Source: Membranipora membranacea
Lineage: Eukaryota > Bryozoa > Gymnolaemata > Cheilostomatida > Membraniporidae
Length of the DNA stretch: 64,000 nucleotides
Assembly: GCA_914767715.1 (NCBI GenBank)
Contig: OU612071.1
Coordinates: forward strand, 26,287,681-26,351,680
Direction: 5' to 3'
The notes beneath the pieces were generated by a model, which searched no databases, was not told the DNA's origin, and was given only the letters and a program-made list of their open reading frames with translations. A program made the position numbers and the translations under genes. Each line of letters begins with the position of its first letter. Position 1 is the stretch's first letter. Of this stretch, positions 12,901 to 23,105 are shown one piece after another.

Positions 12901-14252
12901 GCAGTTCCGCATTACTAGAAACCAATTATAGATATTTCATTAAATTACAAGAAAATCTAGAGAAATTTTGGATTTTCCATAAACAAATTATCTATACTTC
13001 TAGAATATATCACCCATTTATATGATTTGTTCCTCACGATTATGGCCTATAATCGATTAAAGCTCCATTCAATCCGTCATGAAAATACTATATTTTGTAA
13101 GGTAAAACATATACATATACATGTTATATATGCTATACATAGACTTACCTTGCCACAAAAACGAAATATCTGTAATTAGCCGAAAATTCCAGCCTCACAT
13201 GTCGATAATTTCACATAACTAAATTTTAAATTATGCACAAAAATACTTAATATATTTATGTGGAGGCTGGTATCTAGTTCAATTTTCATCTGCGTAACAA
13301 GCGTAAGAAACTGTCTTATTATTTAGATATGCGAGTACCTGTCAAGAATCCATCAGATTTATTCAGAAAATTTGTAATATTATATTTTTAGCAAAGTGTC
13401 CTGAAAATTGGTGATGTTGATGATGCATCAAAGTGTTGAGTTTCTTGTATACCCTGCTGAAGAAGTCAAAGGAATCTGGATGCAAATAGGTCAGTATAGA
13501 TGCAGTTGCATATACATAACTGCTGGCTGAGACAGCTGGCGCCTACTAGAGGTCACCATCTCTGTAGCATGCTCGTGTCCAGGTAAGCCATCTTCCTCCT
13601 TTTCCAGGCAGGAACATCATAATCGAATGACATCCTACTATCACTATTATTTCGATATGCATTTCACATTTCAAGACAGGTTAAAGATACAGTTCAATTG
13701 TTTGTTTCAATTTATTACGACTAAGATAATTAAATCACAATGTCTTATTTGCATATCTCGCATACAACAAAACAGCTTTATTACCCAGTTTATACCATCT
13801 TCTCATCAAATGAGATTTAGCAATTTACCAGCATGAAATTGATAGAGTTAATTGCCAAATGCCTACCATCGGGTGTGGTCAAATGTGGTGCTGACTCATA
13901 GAAATTTGCACAAATAGTCTATTGTGCTGGCTGCCCTTATTTTTGCTTAATTACGTTATTGAAATTTCAGGTTACTTGGTCAAGTAATTCATTCTCCGGA
14001 CAACTGTGGTTTTTGGGACACCGCTAGTTAAAGCTCCTGCTCCTTAATAAACAAAACCTGAGAACTTTAAGAAGCCCCTCACAAATAGTAAATTACCAGA
14101 CACAGTGGGTAGCTCAACTGGTATAACTGAGTTATCTTTTGCAGACTAACATCGGCTAATCATTAATCAAGAGATATCTCAGTTAACTCTTCATTCCTCA
14201 GTCAATATCCTTGAACCATCAATAAGCGTAAAGGCTGAGATCATCGCCTAAT
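12900..14252. other. Presumed 5' flank of the duplicated receptor exon
   Basis: No coding sequence was recognised. A candidate 5'UTR intron is visible on the plus strand: donor CCAG|GTAAGC near 13583 and acceptor TTTTGCAG near 14143, which would place a non-coding leader ahead of the ATG at 14253. The same signals exist ahead of 46265. No clear TATA box was identified. Confidence 0.3.
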
Positions 14253-14350
14253 ATGGATACAGCCGAGGTCTACTATAGTGATCAATATGAAAATGAAAAC
14301 GTCGCAGCAGAATACGCTTCGGTTGTTTACCTTGAGCCGCAGAAAAGGAG
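14253..14350 (+). pseudogene. Orphan first exon of the type II pentraxin-like receptor
   Basis: This 98-bp exon matches, base for base by eye, exon 1 of the intact gene at 46265. It encodes a 32-residue tyrosine-rich cytoplasmic tail that starts MDTAEVYYSDQYENEN and ends before a GTGAGT donor at 14351. The MITE follows about 290 bp downstream and the sequence beyond it is unrelated to the receptor gene. No transmembrane or pentraxin exon was found on the plus strand before 32 kb. It is therefore a first exon and promoter without its gene, unless an unrecognised downstream exon is used. Confidence 0.75.
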
Positions 14351-14643
14351 GTGAGTGTTTTAATTTCACTTGATCCAAACTCAGTGATCATGCTCAACAC
14401 ATTTTGCAGTTGAGTGAGGAGTTACTTGACGCAAGCAGGAGAACAATTTATATTCTCAGTGAGCAGCTCTCCATGCTTGCCAATCTCATGAATTTATATT
14501 TACATGTGTATATATTATATATTTCTAGTCAGTAGGATTGAACTAATTGCTTATCGCGATAAGGTAATATCTACATTCGTTGTCCTGACTTTGCATTAAC
14601 TACAAGATAGAGTTACATAAGTGATCCATTGTCTTGTCTTTAA

Positions 14644-15019
14644 ACGGCAAACAAGGTTTCAAGCATGTTCTCATTGATTGATGTCAGATTGCACCTCCTG
14701 CATATAGGGAAATAGGGAAAAAGACAAAATCTAATTCGGATGATTATTTAGCCAGAATTCTTGCGAAACATTTCATCCTTCAGGTACTCAAACTCAGCTA
14801 AAATAGAAAACCACAGACCAGTTTCCTGTTCCTGTTATTATTTGGCCTGTGCTCCATCATCATTACAGCAATGTCTTGGAACCTCCCCTAAACTGAAGTG
14901 TAACCCAGCTTAGAGTCAGCAACTACTTTGAGTTTTGCATCGCGTAACACACAAAGCTGATGCTGCCTAGCACATTATTTACTAACTATTAATGCATTGC
15001 TGCGAAACCTTGGTTGCCC
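14644..15019 (-). mobile_element. MITE, about 376 bp, TTTAA-flanked
   Basis: Terminal inverted repeats read CGGCAAACAAGGTTTC on the left and, reverse-complemented, GGGCAACCAAGGTTTC on the right. TTTAA sits on both sides, compatible with a TTAA-type target duplication. No coding frame is present, so the element depends on a transposase supplied elsewhere. The inside matches the elements at 46656-47764 in the opposite orientation. It lies exactly where the homology of duplication copy 1 ends. Confidence 0.85.
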
Positions 15020-15301
15020 TTTAAGAATGAGAAGAATTTATTATGAGTTTTTCCTACAATACGAATTTAAACCATATTTGAATGTTATACTCATCCAGTC
15101 ATTGTTCCATGTTGTATACCAGTTTCTGACACTATCTTTAAGTTTCCACTATGAGGCATATAAATTTCTTACTCTGAGAAAGGCTCACGCCAATAAGCCT
15201 TGTCTTCTAAGACATTGGCAGTCGACGAATCTGACTGCCCTACTTCTTCTTCTGTTGTCTTCATCTTGATGAGGAAATGAATATAAATAAATAAATAAAG
15301 A
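15020..15301 (+). mobile_element. Possible 3' end of another LINE with a TAAA tail
   Basis: An open frame to about 15269 is followed at once by GATGAGGAAATGAATA and a short AAATAAATAAATAAA run (about 15280-15300). A coding end plus a short tetranucleotide tail is the usual 3' structure of CR1/L2-like LINEs. No reverse transcriptase motif is visible, so this is only suggestive. Confidence 0.3.
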
Positions 15302-15490
15302 AAGTATATATCCAACTAGATTTCACGAACAAAAATGAAATCTTGAGTAATGTATTTATGGTTTTCAAAGTGCAAGTGATAAACAAACAGTTACAACTGA
15401 TTCTTGGAACAGAAGATTTGGGTGAATGTAAGAAATGATAGGCAGATTAGAAACATCATGATTCAAACTTACTGTTATAAAGTCTACCCA

Positions 15491-15540
<50 letters not shown>

Positions 15541-15555
15541 TGTTGTTGTTGTTGT
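15491..15555. repeat. TTG/GTT trinucleotide microsatellite
   Basis: About 20 uninterrupted TTG units with one slip (TTTTG) near 15538, followed by a less regular GTT-rich tail to about 15575. It can be read as poly-Cys or poly-Val in some frames, which is an artefact of the repeat. Confidence 0.95.
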
Positions 15556-15599
15556 TTTTGCTTTTGTTGTTGTCTCTGTTCAGCGTACAACTTCGAGTG

Positions 15600-16974
15600 A
15601 GGTGTGAGACTTTCTCTTCTCATTTTATAGTTTGTTTAGATATGTGTCATTAGAACATGTCATAAACGCATATTTTCATAGTGGTATCAATATACATATT
15701 TTTTGTCAATAAAAGAATCATGCTGGGATTTTTTTTGATGCAGGTACAGGAAAAATAACTAAAACAGGTTCAGTAGAAAAAGAAATAATAAAAAGTAATA
15801 AAATGAAAGGTGCTTTGATAGTAGTTGTGAAATGACGGGCACGGAGAGGAATATGAATCATGAATGGGTTGAATTTAACTGAGTATGGTTAACATTTGCT
15901 GTTGTACCATGAGCCTTTTTTAAAGCAAATATATTCTTCTAAGAATATATTATGGTTTGTGTCGGAATCAATGCAGGAGTATCCTTGTCTAAATCCACAT
16001 TGAAATTTGTGAAGAAATTTGTTTGAACCTTTGAATTTGAGAAATCTCATGTTTTTTAGCACGGTGTAGTTTGGGAATGTATCATCTGTACACCAAACTT
16101 TGATCTGAATCACATAAACTCTTTTTCCTTTCATGTTACTAACATTGGAGAAGAAAAAAACTGTAAAAGAGCAAAAAGAAAAACTCAAGATTGATACTGA
16201 TGAGCAATCTTAACAATACAACTGGTTTGTGAGAAAAAGATTATATATTTTTTCATAGTTATGAGGTATAATATACACTAGATGAAAACTCTTTTGGTTT
16301 TGCTTGTAGATTGGTTATAAAAGGTCTTGTCCATTTATATAGTATCGATACCCTGTGAAATTGTGTGAGAGACCTTAATGCTGCTTGATTTTTCTGTTTC
16401 AAGTATCAGTACAGGTCTACGGATTTCATGGGGCACAGGAGCATTTGAGGTCGGATGATCTTCCTGACAGCACCGTGACCCGCCAGGAATCGAACACAAC
16501 ACCTATAGTATAGATTGGTTACAGTTTTCACTTATAACATGTCAGTGATACTTGTGTACTTTTGTCAATGATAATATATCATGTGCTTAGATCAAAGCAA
16601 TGGTGGATTGTTGTAGTGTTAAAAATTGAGTTGAAAAGGGATGACAAAGGGTTAATTTAATTAAAAGTACCATCTGAACTCTTAATATGTAAAATGATTC
16701 CGAGAATTATGTTCAGACATAGGCCATGAGTGCAGGATGTAACCTCAGTTTCAGTTCCCAAAGCCTTCTCTGTTAGGACAGTATAACAATAACCTCAATG
16801 TTGTCAGGTCTACTGTCAGGCTCTCCCACTTACAGTACACAAGTTGATGATTTTTCATCAAGCTTATATGGGGCACCAATGACACAAATGTCATTTACAT
16901 ATCAATTTGCCATGCAGTTTACGCCACAAGTGTATTTTCTTGCTTACAAAATGTTTTTTTAACACTACTCTAGG
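15600..16974. other. No gene seen; possible SINE fragment
   Basis: Nothing coding was recognised. On the minus strand near 16497-16425, GTGTTCGATTCCTGGCGGGT resembles a tRNA B-box followed by a SINE body (GTGCTGTCAGGAAGATCATC). No A-box was found upstream, so it would be a 5'-truncated fragment. Confidence 0.3.
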
Positions 16975-18950
16975 CAACCTATGTTTCTTACTCTGACAAT
17001 TTACTAAAATTAAGCTGATATTACATGTTGTAAAGCTTGAGAGATGGAAACGCCGAAAAAACAAGAAAAATGGTCTCTCTGGAGCTCACATTTGTACACC
17101 CTGCTTCCTCCTTGCAAGTTGAATCGCTAGTAATAATATATCTCCAAAAGGGTGGTAGGTATGAAAGTCTGCTGTAAGCTCAATTTTCATGGTACACCTG
17201 TTAGATGGCTGGTGAAATCAATATTAAGCTTTGCAAATTTTCCTGTGTAGCACTCATTTCTGGTTCACTAAAGTTTCAATTAATTTTACAGTAGGCACAT
17301 GTACTGGAGGATAAAACTAAGAGCCCAGAGACTCAGAGCATTAATAATCCCTAAGTTAAGGTTCACTGGTGATATGCCCTACAAACTTAGGCATCAATAA
17401 TGGTCCCCTGAAATGAAGGCTATATTCTGCTCTTTAATGCTAGCCTCACCAATTAACATTTAATCCAATCATCTCCCAACTCAAGTGAACACCAATTATG
17501 CTGGGATGGTACAAATTTATATCAAATCAGTCCTCTGTGGCCAATTTTCAGTTTTTTCTGCTCATCAATCTCTTTCAAAATTGTAGTATTCAACAGAATT
17601 GCCTCAGCTGCTGTTTTCAGTTCAAACAAATTTCATCAGTCATGAAAGGATTTGATGATAAAAACTCATGTTAACCACGCCTTTGTCATATTGATATCCC
17701 AGCATCGAGCATCAGGCAGCCATAATAGGTGAGATAAAATTTTGGTGTACTCTCACTCTCAAAAGAAATTATGCCCATTCGTCTTTCCAACATGTTTTCG
17801 CAGAAATAGATGGATACAAAGTGAAGGAGGATATTGAGGATTGACCAATTAGCCCAGAAGTGTTGAGTGAAACACCCTGGAGAGAAGCATGTCGGTACCA
17901 TGGTAATGAACCAGAAACACTTGCTACACAAGGAAATTAGCAAAGCTCAACATTGATTTAACCAGCTTATGTGATGTGTGTACCATGAAAACCAAGGTCA
18001 CGGTTGACCTGAATACCTATCACCCTTTGGGTGTCACTTTTGTAACTGTAACTTGCAATGAGGAAGCAGGGCGTAAAACTTTGGGACCAATCTGCTGCAG
18101 CCTTTTCCTCTCAAAGTTTTATGCATTTCAATCAATGAGACTTAACAGCATGTAAAATCAGACAATGATGGTACATTCTCAAAGTAAGAAGCTTGAGGTT
18201 TTAGTTGTAGAAAACATTTTTGCCAGTAGCAATGGACTTTAAGACCAGTTTCTCAGGCTCATCTAAAGTTATTATATTGCAGAAAGGAAACTTGTGGCAC
18301 ACACTGCCTGGCCAATTCAATAATTTAATTTTATAATTTAGTATGCGTCATGGTTAGGCATCATAAGCTTAATGCAAAACCATCAGACTGTGTAATTTAA
18401 TCGAAAAAGACTAACAGTGAAGCTGACATTATAAGGTTAGCTGGTATCTGTCCTGCCAGAGAAGGCTTGTAGCTGAAAATAAGGCTATGGCATGGCCTTT
18501 GTTTTGGACTCAGACAAAATTCTGGGAATAATTTATTACATTTATTTGGAGCCAATAAAAACGGGGTTCTGATGGTACTAATTTGATTAAAATATGGCTT
18601 TGTCATCTGCTTTCAACTCATTATTTTAACTGACCATTAATCCTTCATTTCTTTGATCTAAGCAGATGCTGTGTAATCACTCGTAATACGAACCTAACAC
18701 CAATATATAGTTAGGCGAAACTATAGTCAATCTACAAGCAAAACCAGGCAAGTTTTTCATCAAGTAACTGTTATATGTTCTATGTTTCATATAAGTTCTT
18801 CTCGAGTAAATAAATGTGATATTTGACTATATGTGCATTCTGAGACTCAAACTTGTTTCTTACAGATAATTTGCTTGAACTTTTCAGACTCAGTTGGCAC
18901 AAATAGATTCGGTAGCATGATAGGTATATGGAGATTTTTATTGGTACCGT
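16975..18950. repeat. Diverged copy of the 1.7-kb repeat, left part
   Basis: The segment aligns with parts of each repeat unit in 25068-30520, most completely with the third. The match is especially clear at 18290-18950 against 29815-30457. It continues after the foldback element at 22487-22560 against 30454-30525. No coding frame is shared. The unit was therefore split here by transposon insertion. Confidence 0.8.
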
Positions 18951-19039
18951 TGTAGTATTGTAAACTGTCCCCCGCGCGAAAACAACCCCGGGACACTTTA
19001 CAATATTGTAAACTGTCCCGGGGACACTTTACAATAAAA

Positions 19040-19136
19040 ACAGGCCTATTGTAAACTGTCCCCCCCTATTGTAAACTGTCCCCCCCTATTGTAAACCGTC
19101 CCCCCCTATTGTAAACTGTCCCCCCTATTTGTGACT
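19040..19136 (+). repeat. Subterminal 20-bp tandem repeats, left arm
   Basis: Four copies of CTATTGTAAACTGTCCCCCC with small changes. The reverse-complement set lies in the right arm at about 22303-22395. The repeat contains the same TATTGTAAACTGTCC core as the extreme terminus. Confidence 0.9.
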
Positions 19137-19458
19137 GTCCATATCGAGAGCCCAGCTGTTTATCACCATTCTAAATGGGTCAGATCATCTAAGTGGAGCA
19201 TACCATGATGTTCTGGCTGCCACTATGATGGCCAAAGTTGTACCATGGGGATGGTGGTGGTATCTCATTGAATGAGTGTATAAAGCTTCTTTTTCATATG
19301 GTACTTTGGGGATCTATTTTTTGCAAACACTAGTTATTTGAAGCTCCTATGATTAAGAGATGTCTGGTTTGCGAAAAAAGGTGCACTAAGCCAACAGTGG
19401 ATAGATGTGTAGTTGCCACATCACAGAACACACATACTTTCATTGCAGGTTCATGAGC

Positions 19459-21690
19459 CGCGCGAAAACAACCACCCCATTCATTCATCATAAAATCTAC
19501 CTCCTTCAAGCATTTGCCTAGGATTGATGGCAGTCAGTCACAAGTGTGAGCGGGAGAAATAATTACTTTTGAGCTATTCATATTGTGAGGATGGGTATTG
19601 CACTGTAAAATATTGCTTAAGCCGCGCGAAAACAACCACCCCCCAAGCTGTCTTATAAAGATATCTGTTAAAAAGTCTCAAACATAATGAACCGTGATTT
19701 TGCATCCATAATGCGATTATCATAAGGTGACTGTGTACCAAATTTCAGATTAGTAGGTCAGAACTTAATGACACAACGGATGATATGTCGTTCTTTGCAA
19801 GTTCATGAGCCGCGCGAAAATAACCACTCCATTCAGTCATCTTGAAATCTACCTCAATCAAGCATTTGCCTGTGGGTGATGAAAGTCAGTCACATGTGAG
19901 ACCTGGAGAAATAACGACTTTTGAGTTTTTCATATTGTGCCGCCTGGTATTGGACTGTAAAATATTGCTTAAGCCGCGCGAAAACAACCACCCCCCAAAG
20001 TGTCTTATAAAGATTATCTGTCAAAAAGTCTCAATCATAATGAACCGTGATTTTGCATCCATAATGCGATTATCATAAGGTGACTGTGTACCAAATTTCA
20101 GATTAGTAGGTCAGAACTTAATGACACAACGGATGATATGTCGTTCTTTGCAAGTTCATGAGCCGCGCGAAAATAACCACCCCATTCAGTCATCTTGAAA
20201 TCTACCTCAATCAAGCATTTGCCTGTGAGTGATGAAAGTCAGTCACATGTGAGACCTGGAGAAATAACGACTTTTGAGTTTTTCATATTGTGCCGCCTGG
20301 TATTGGACTGTAAAATATTGCTTAAGCCGCGCGAAAACAACCACCCCCCAAAGTGTCTTATAAAGATTATCTGTCAAAAAGTCTCAATCATAATGAACCA
20401 TGATTTGGCAGCCATAATTCGATTGTCATAAGGTGACTGTGTACCAAATTTCAGATTAGTAGGTCAGAAGTTAATGACACAACGGATGATATGTCGTTCT
20501 TTGCAAGTTCATGAGCCGCGCGAAAACAACCACCCCATTCATTCATCTTGAAATCTACCTCAATCAAGAATTTGCCTGTGAGTGATGACAGTCAGTCACA
20601 AGTGAGAGTGGGAGAAATAACCGCTTTCGAGCTTTTCATATTGTGCGGCCTGGTATTGCCCTGTAAAACATTGCTTAAGCCGCGCAAAAACAACCACCCC
20701 CCAAAGTGTCTTATAAAGATAATCTGTCAAAAAGTCTGAATCATAATGGACCATGATTTGGCAGCCATAATTTGATTGTCATAAGGTGACTGTGTACCAA
20801 ATTTCAGATTAGTAGGTCAGAACTTAATGACACAACGGATGATATGTCGTTCTTTGCAAGTTCATGAGCCGCGCGAAAACAACCACCCCATTCATTCATC
20901 TTGAAATCTACCTCAATCAGGAAATTGCCTGTGAGTGATGACAGTCAGTCACAAGTGAGACTGGGAGAAATAACCGCTTTCGAGCTTTTCATATTGTGCG
21001 GCCTGATATTGCCCTGTAAAACATTGCTTAAGCCGCGCGAAAACAACCACCCCCCAAGCTGTCTTATACAGATTATCTGTCAAAAAGTCTCAAACGAAAT
21101 GAACCATGATTTTCTAGCAATAATGTGATTGTCATGAAGTGACTGTGTACCTAATTTTGGATTAAAAGGTTAGAAATTAATGACACAACGGATGATATGT
21201 CGTTCTTTGCAAGTTCATGAGCCGCGCGAAAACAACCACCCCATTCATTCATCTTGAATTCTACCTCAATCAAGCATTTGCCTGTGAGTGATAAAAGTCA
21301 GTCACAAGTGAGACCTGGAGAAATAACGACTTTTGAGTTTTTCATATTGTGCCGCCTGGTATTGGACTGTAAAATATTGCTTAAGCCTCGCGAAAACAAC
21401 CACCCCCCAAAGTGTCTTATAAAGATTATCTGTCAAAAAGTCTCAATCATAATGAACCATGATTTGGCAGCCATAATTCGATTGTCATAAGGTGACTGTG
21501 TACCAAATTTCACATTAGTAGGTCAGAAGTTAATGACACAACGGATTATATGTCGTTCTTTGCAAGTTCATGAGCCGCGCGAAAACAACCACCCCATTCA
21601 TTCATCTTGAAATCTACCTCAATCAAGAATTTGCCTATGAGTGATGACAGTCAGTCACAGGTGAGACCTGGAGAAATAACCACTTTTGAG
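19459..21690 (+). repeat. 353-bp tandem repeat array inside the foldback element
   Basis: About 6.3 direct units. The anchor TGAAATCTACCTC recurs with an exact 353-bp step (19843, 20196, 20549, 20902; TGAATTCTACCTC at 21255; again at 21608). Each unit carries two boxes of CGCGCGAAAACAACC, at 19459, 19623, 19811, 19975, 20164, 20328, 20517, 20681, 20870, 21034, 21223, 21387 and 21576. Their spacing alternates 164 and 188/189 bp. Some boxes vary by one base. Open frames of about 75 codons recur in each unit, but 353 is not a multiple of 3 and they start at TTG or rely on the repeat, so I treat them as non-coding. Confidence 0.95.
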
Positions 21691-21697
21691 GTTTTGA

Positions 21698-21976
21698 GGT
21701 CACTTGTGACTGACTGTCATCACTCACAGGCAAATGCTTGATTGAGGTAGATTTCAAGATGAATGAATGGGGTGGTTGTTTTCGCGCGGCTCATGAACTT
21801 GCAAAGAACGACATATCATCCGTTGTGTCATTAATTTCTAACCTTTTAATCCAAAATTAGGTACACAGTCACTTCATGACAATCACATTATTGCTAGAAA
21901 ATCATGGTTCATTTCGTTTGAGACTTTTTGACAGATAATATTTATAAGACAGTTTGGGGGTGGTTGTTTTCGCGCG
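21698..21976 (-). repeat. Inverted partial copy of the 353-bp unit, right arm
   Basis: It reads as the reverse complement of array sequence, with boxes at 21774-21788 and 21962-21976. It shares the unusual CCTAATTTTGGATTAAAAGG variant with the direct unit around 21150-21170, so it derives from that particular unit or was homogenised with it. Confidence 0.85.
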
Positions 21977-22560
21977 GCTCATGAACCTGCAATGAAAGTA
22001 TGTGTGTTCTGTGATGTGGCAACTACACATCTATCCACTGTTGGCTTAGTGCACCTTTTTTCGCAAACCAGACATCTCTTAATCATAGGAGCTTCAAATA
22101 ACTAGTGTTTGCAAAAAATAGATCCCCAAAGTACCATATGAAAAAGAGGCTTTATACACTCATTCAATGAGATACCACCACCATCCCCATGGTACAACTT
22201 TGTCCATCATAGTGGCAGTCAGAACATCATGGTATGCTCCACTTAGATGATCTGACCCATTTAGAATGGTGATAAACAGCTGGGCTCTCGATATGGACAG
22301 TCACAAATAGGGGGGACAGTTTACAATAGGGGGGGACGGTTTACAATAGGGGGGGGACAGTTTACAATAGGGGGGGGACAGTTTACAATAGGCCTGTTTT
22401 TATTGTAAAGTGTCCCCGGGACAGTTTACAATATTGTAAAGTGTCCCGGAGTTGTTTTCGCGCGGGGGACAGTTTACAATACTACACCGTGTTGGATACT
22501 CTGTTCTCATCATCAAGAATTCCCGGTTACTAGGCAGTGTGTATGTGACGGTTGAAGTCC

Positions 22561-23105
22561 AAATGTTCAGGTTGGAAAATGGAATTGTTAGAAAACCTTG
22601 ACATGGAGCAATGCAGGAGTGGAAAGTCATCTAGGTGGATGGGGGAATGGCTTGGTGGGAAATAATCCTGGTCGGTTAAGCGCATAATGGGATAATGGGA
22701 GGTATGGGAAAATAGCTTGTTGGAAAAATGTCAATGGCAAAATTGGCCGAATGCAATAATCTTGGCAACTGTCACCTATTTCATTTATTTTTTTTTGCAA
22801 ATTTCCAAACTCAGACAATGACTTTTTGATTTCATATACTCTGTATGGATTTAGCTCGGTCGCAAACCGACTTGAAGCATCTAATTTATACTGCTTAGTT
22901 TTTTACAGAAACTCTGAGGTGAACAACCGCATGTGTGAGGAGTTTGTGAGATTATTAGCATGACAAGACATATTTGTTATTTGTAATGGATATTTATTAC
23001 AGTTCTTTCAACGATACATCAATATACGAAGATAATAGAACAATAATCATATCTTCAAGTTTTTGTTTGATGTTCGACCATATGTTCGGTATGGAGCTAA
23101 ATTGC
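22561..23105. other. No gene seen
   Basis: Sequence between the interrupted repeat and the 3' end of the lectin gene. No motif was recognised. It presumably contains the lectin 3'UTR on the minus strand; AATAAATATCC-like sequence (reverse of 22984-23000) is a candidate poly(A) region. Confidence 0.3.

Larger units (their letters stand above)
1..14643 (+). repeat. Segmental duplication, copy 1 (direct repeat of 32049-46655)
   Basis: Base 1 aligns with base 32049, and the match runs without a large gap to the TTTAA at 14639-14643, which matches 46651-46655. The offset drifts from 32048 to 32012 through small indels. Differences are scattered substitutions, small indels and homopolymer lengths, for example a C run of 11 at 3247 versus 16 in the other copy. 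The left edge is not visible because the window starts inside the homology. The right edge is a MITE. The copies could be a true tandem duplication or two haplotypes placed side by side by an assembler; different unique sequence follows each copy. Confidence 0.95.
18951..22486. mobile_element. Foldback-type DNA transposon, non-autonomous, 3,536 bp
   Basis: The ends are perfect 36-bp inverted repeats (18951-18986 and 22451-22486) starting TGTAGTATTGTAAACTGTCC. The flank CCGT at 18947-18950 is repeated at 22487-22490. The paralogous site at 30454-30457 has a single CCGT and no element, which fixes the boundaries and gives a 4-bp target duplication (5 bp if the terminal A is counted outside). 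Imperfect inverted arms extend about 500 bp inward. The centre is an array of 353-bp repeats. No transposase frame is present, so mobilisation would need a helper. The architecture resembles Drosophila FB elements or repeat-bearing MITEs. Confidence 0.93.

Noticed and set aside
15404-15607. Cys-rich and Val-rich open frame
   Set aside because: It is the TTG microsatellite read as codons.
19047-19135. G-quadruplex array from the G runs of the subterminal repeats
   Set aside because: The runs are separated by about 13-14 bases, longer than the loops of usual quadruplex motifs; the conserved core between runs explains the pattern as transposon sequence.
19842-21490. Five similar open frames of 63-78 codons in the 353-bp repeats
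   Set aside because: They begin at TTG, recur only because the DNA repeats, and the unit length is not a multiple of three. No signal peptide, domain or splice context.
19459-21690. CRISPR-like regular repeats
   Set aside because: Units are 353 bp with no short repeat/unique spacer pattern, and the host is an animal.
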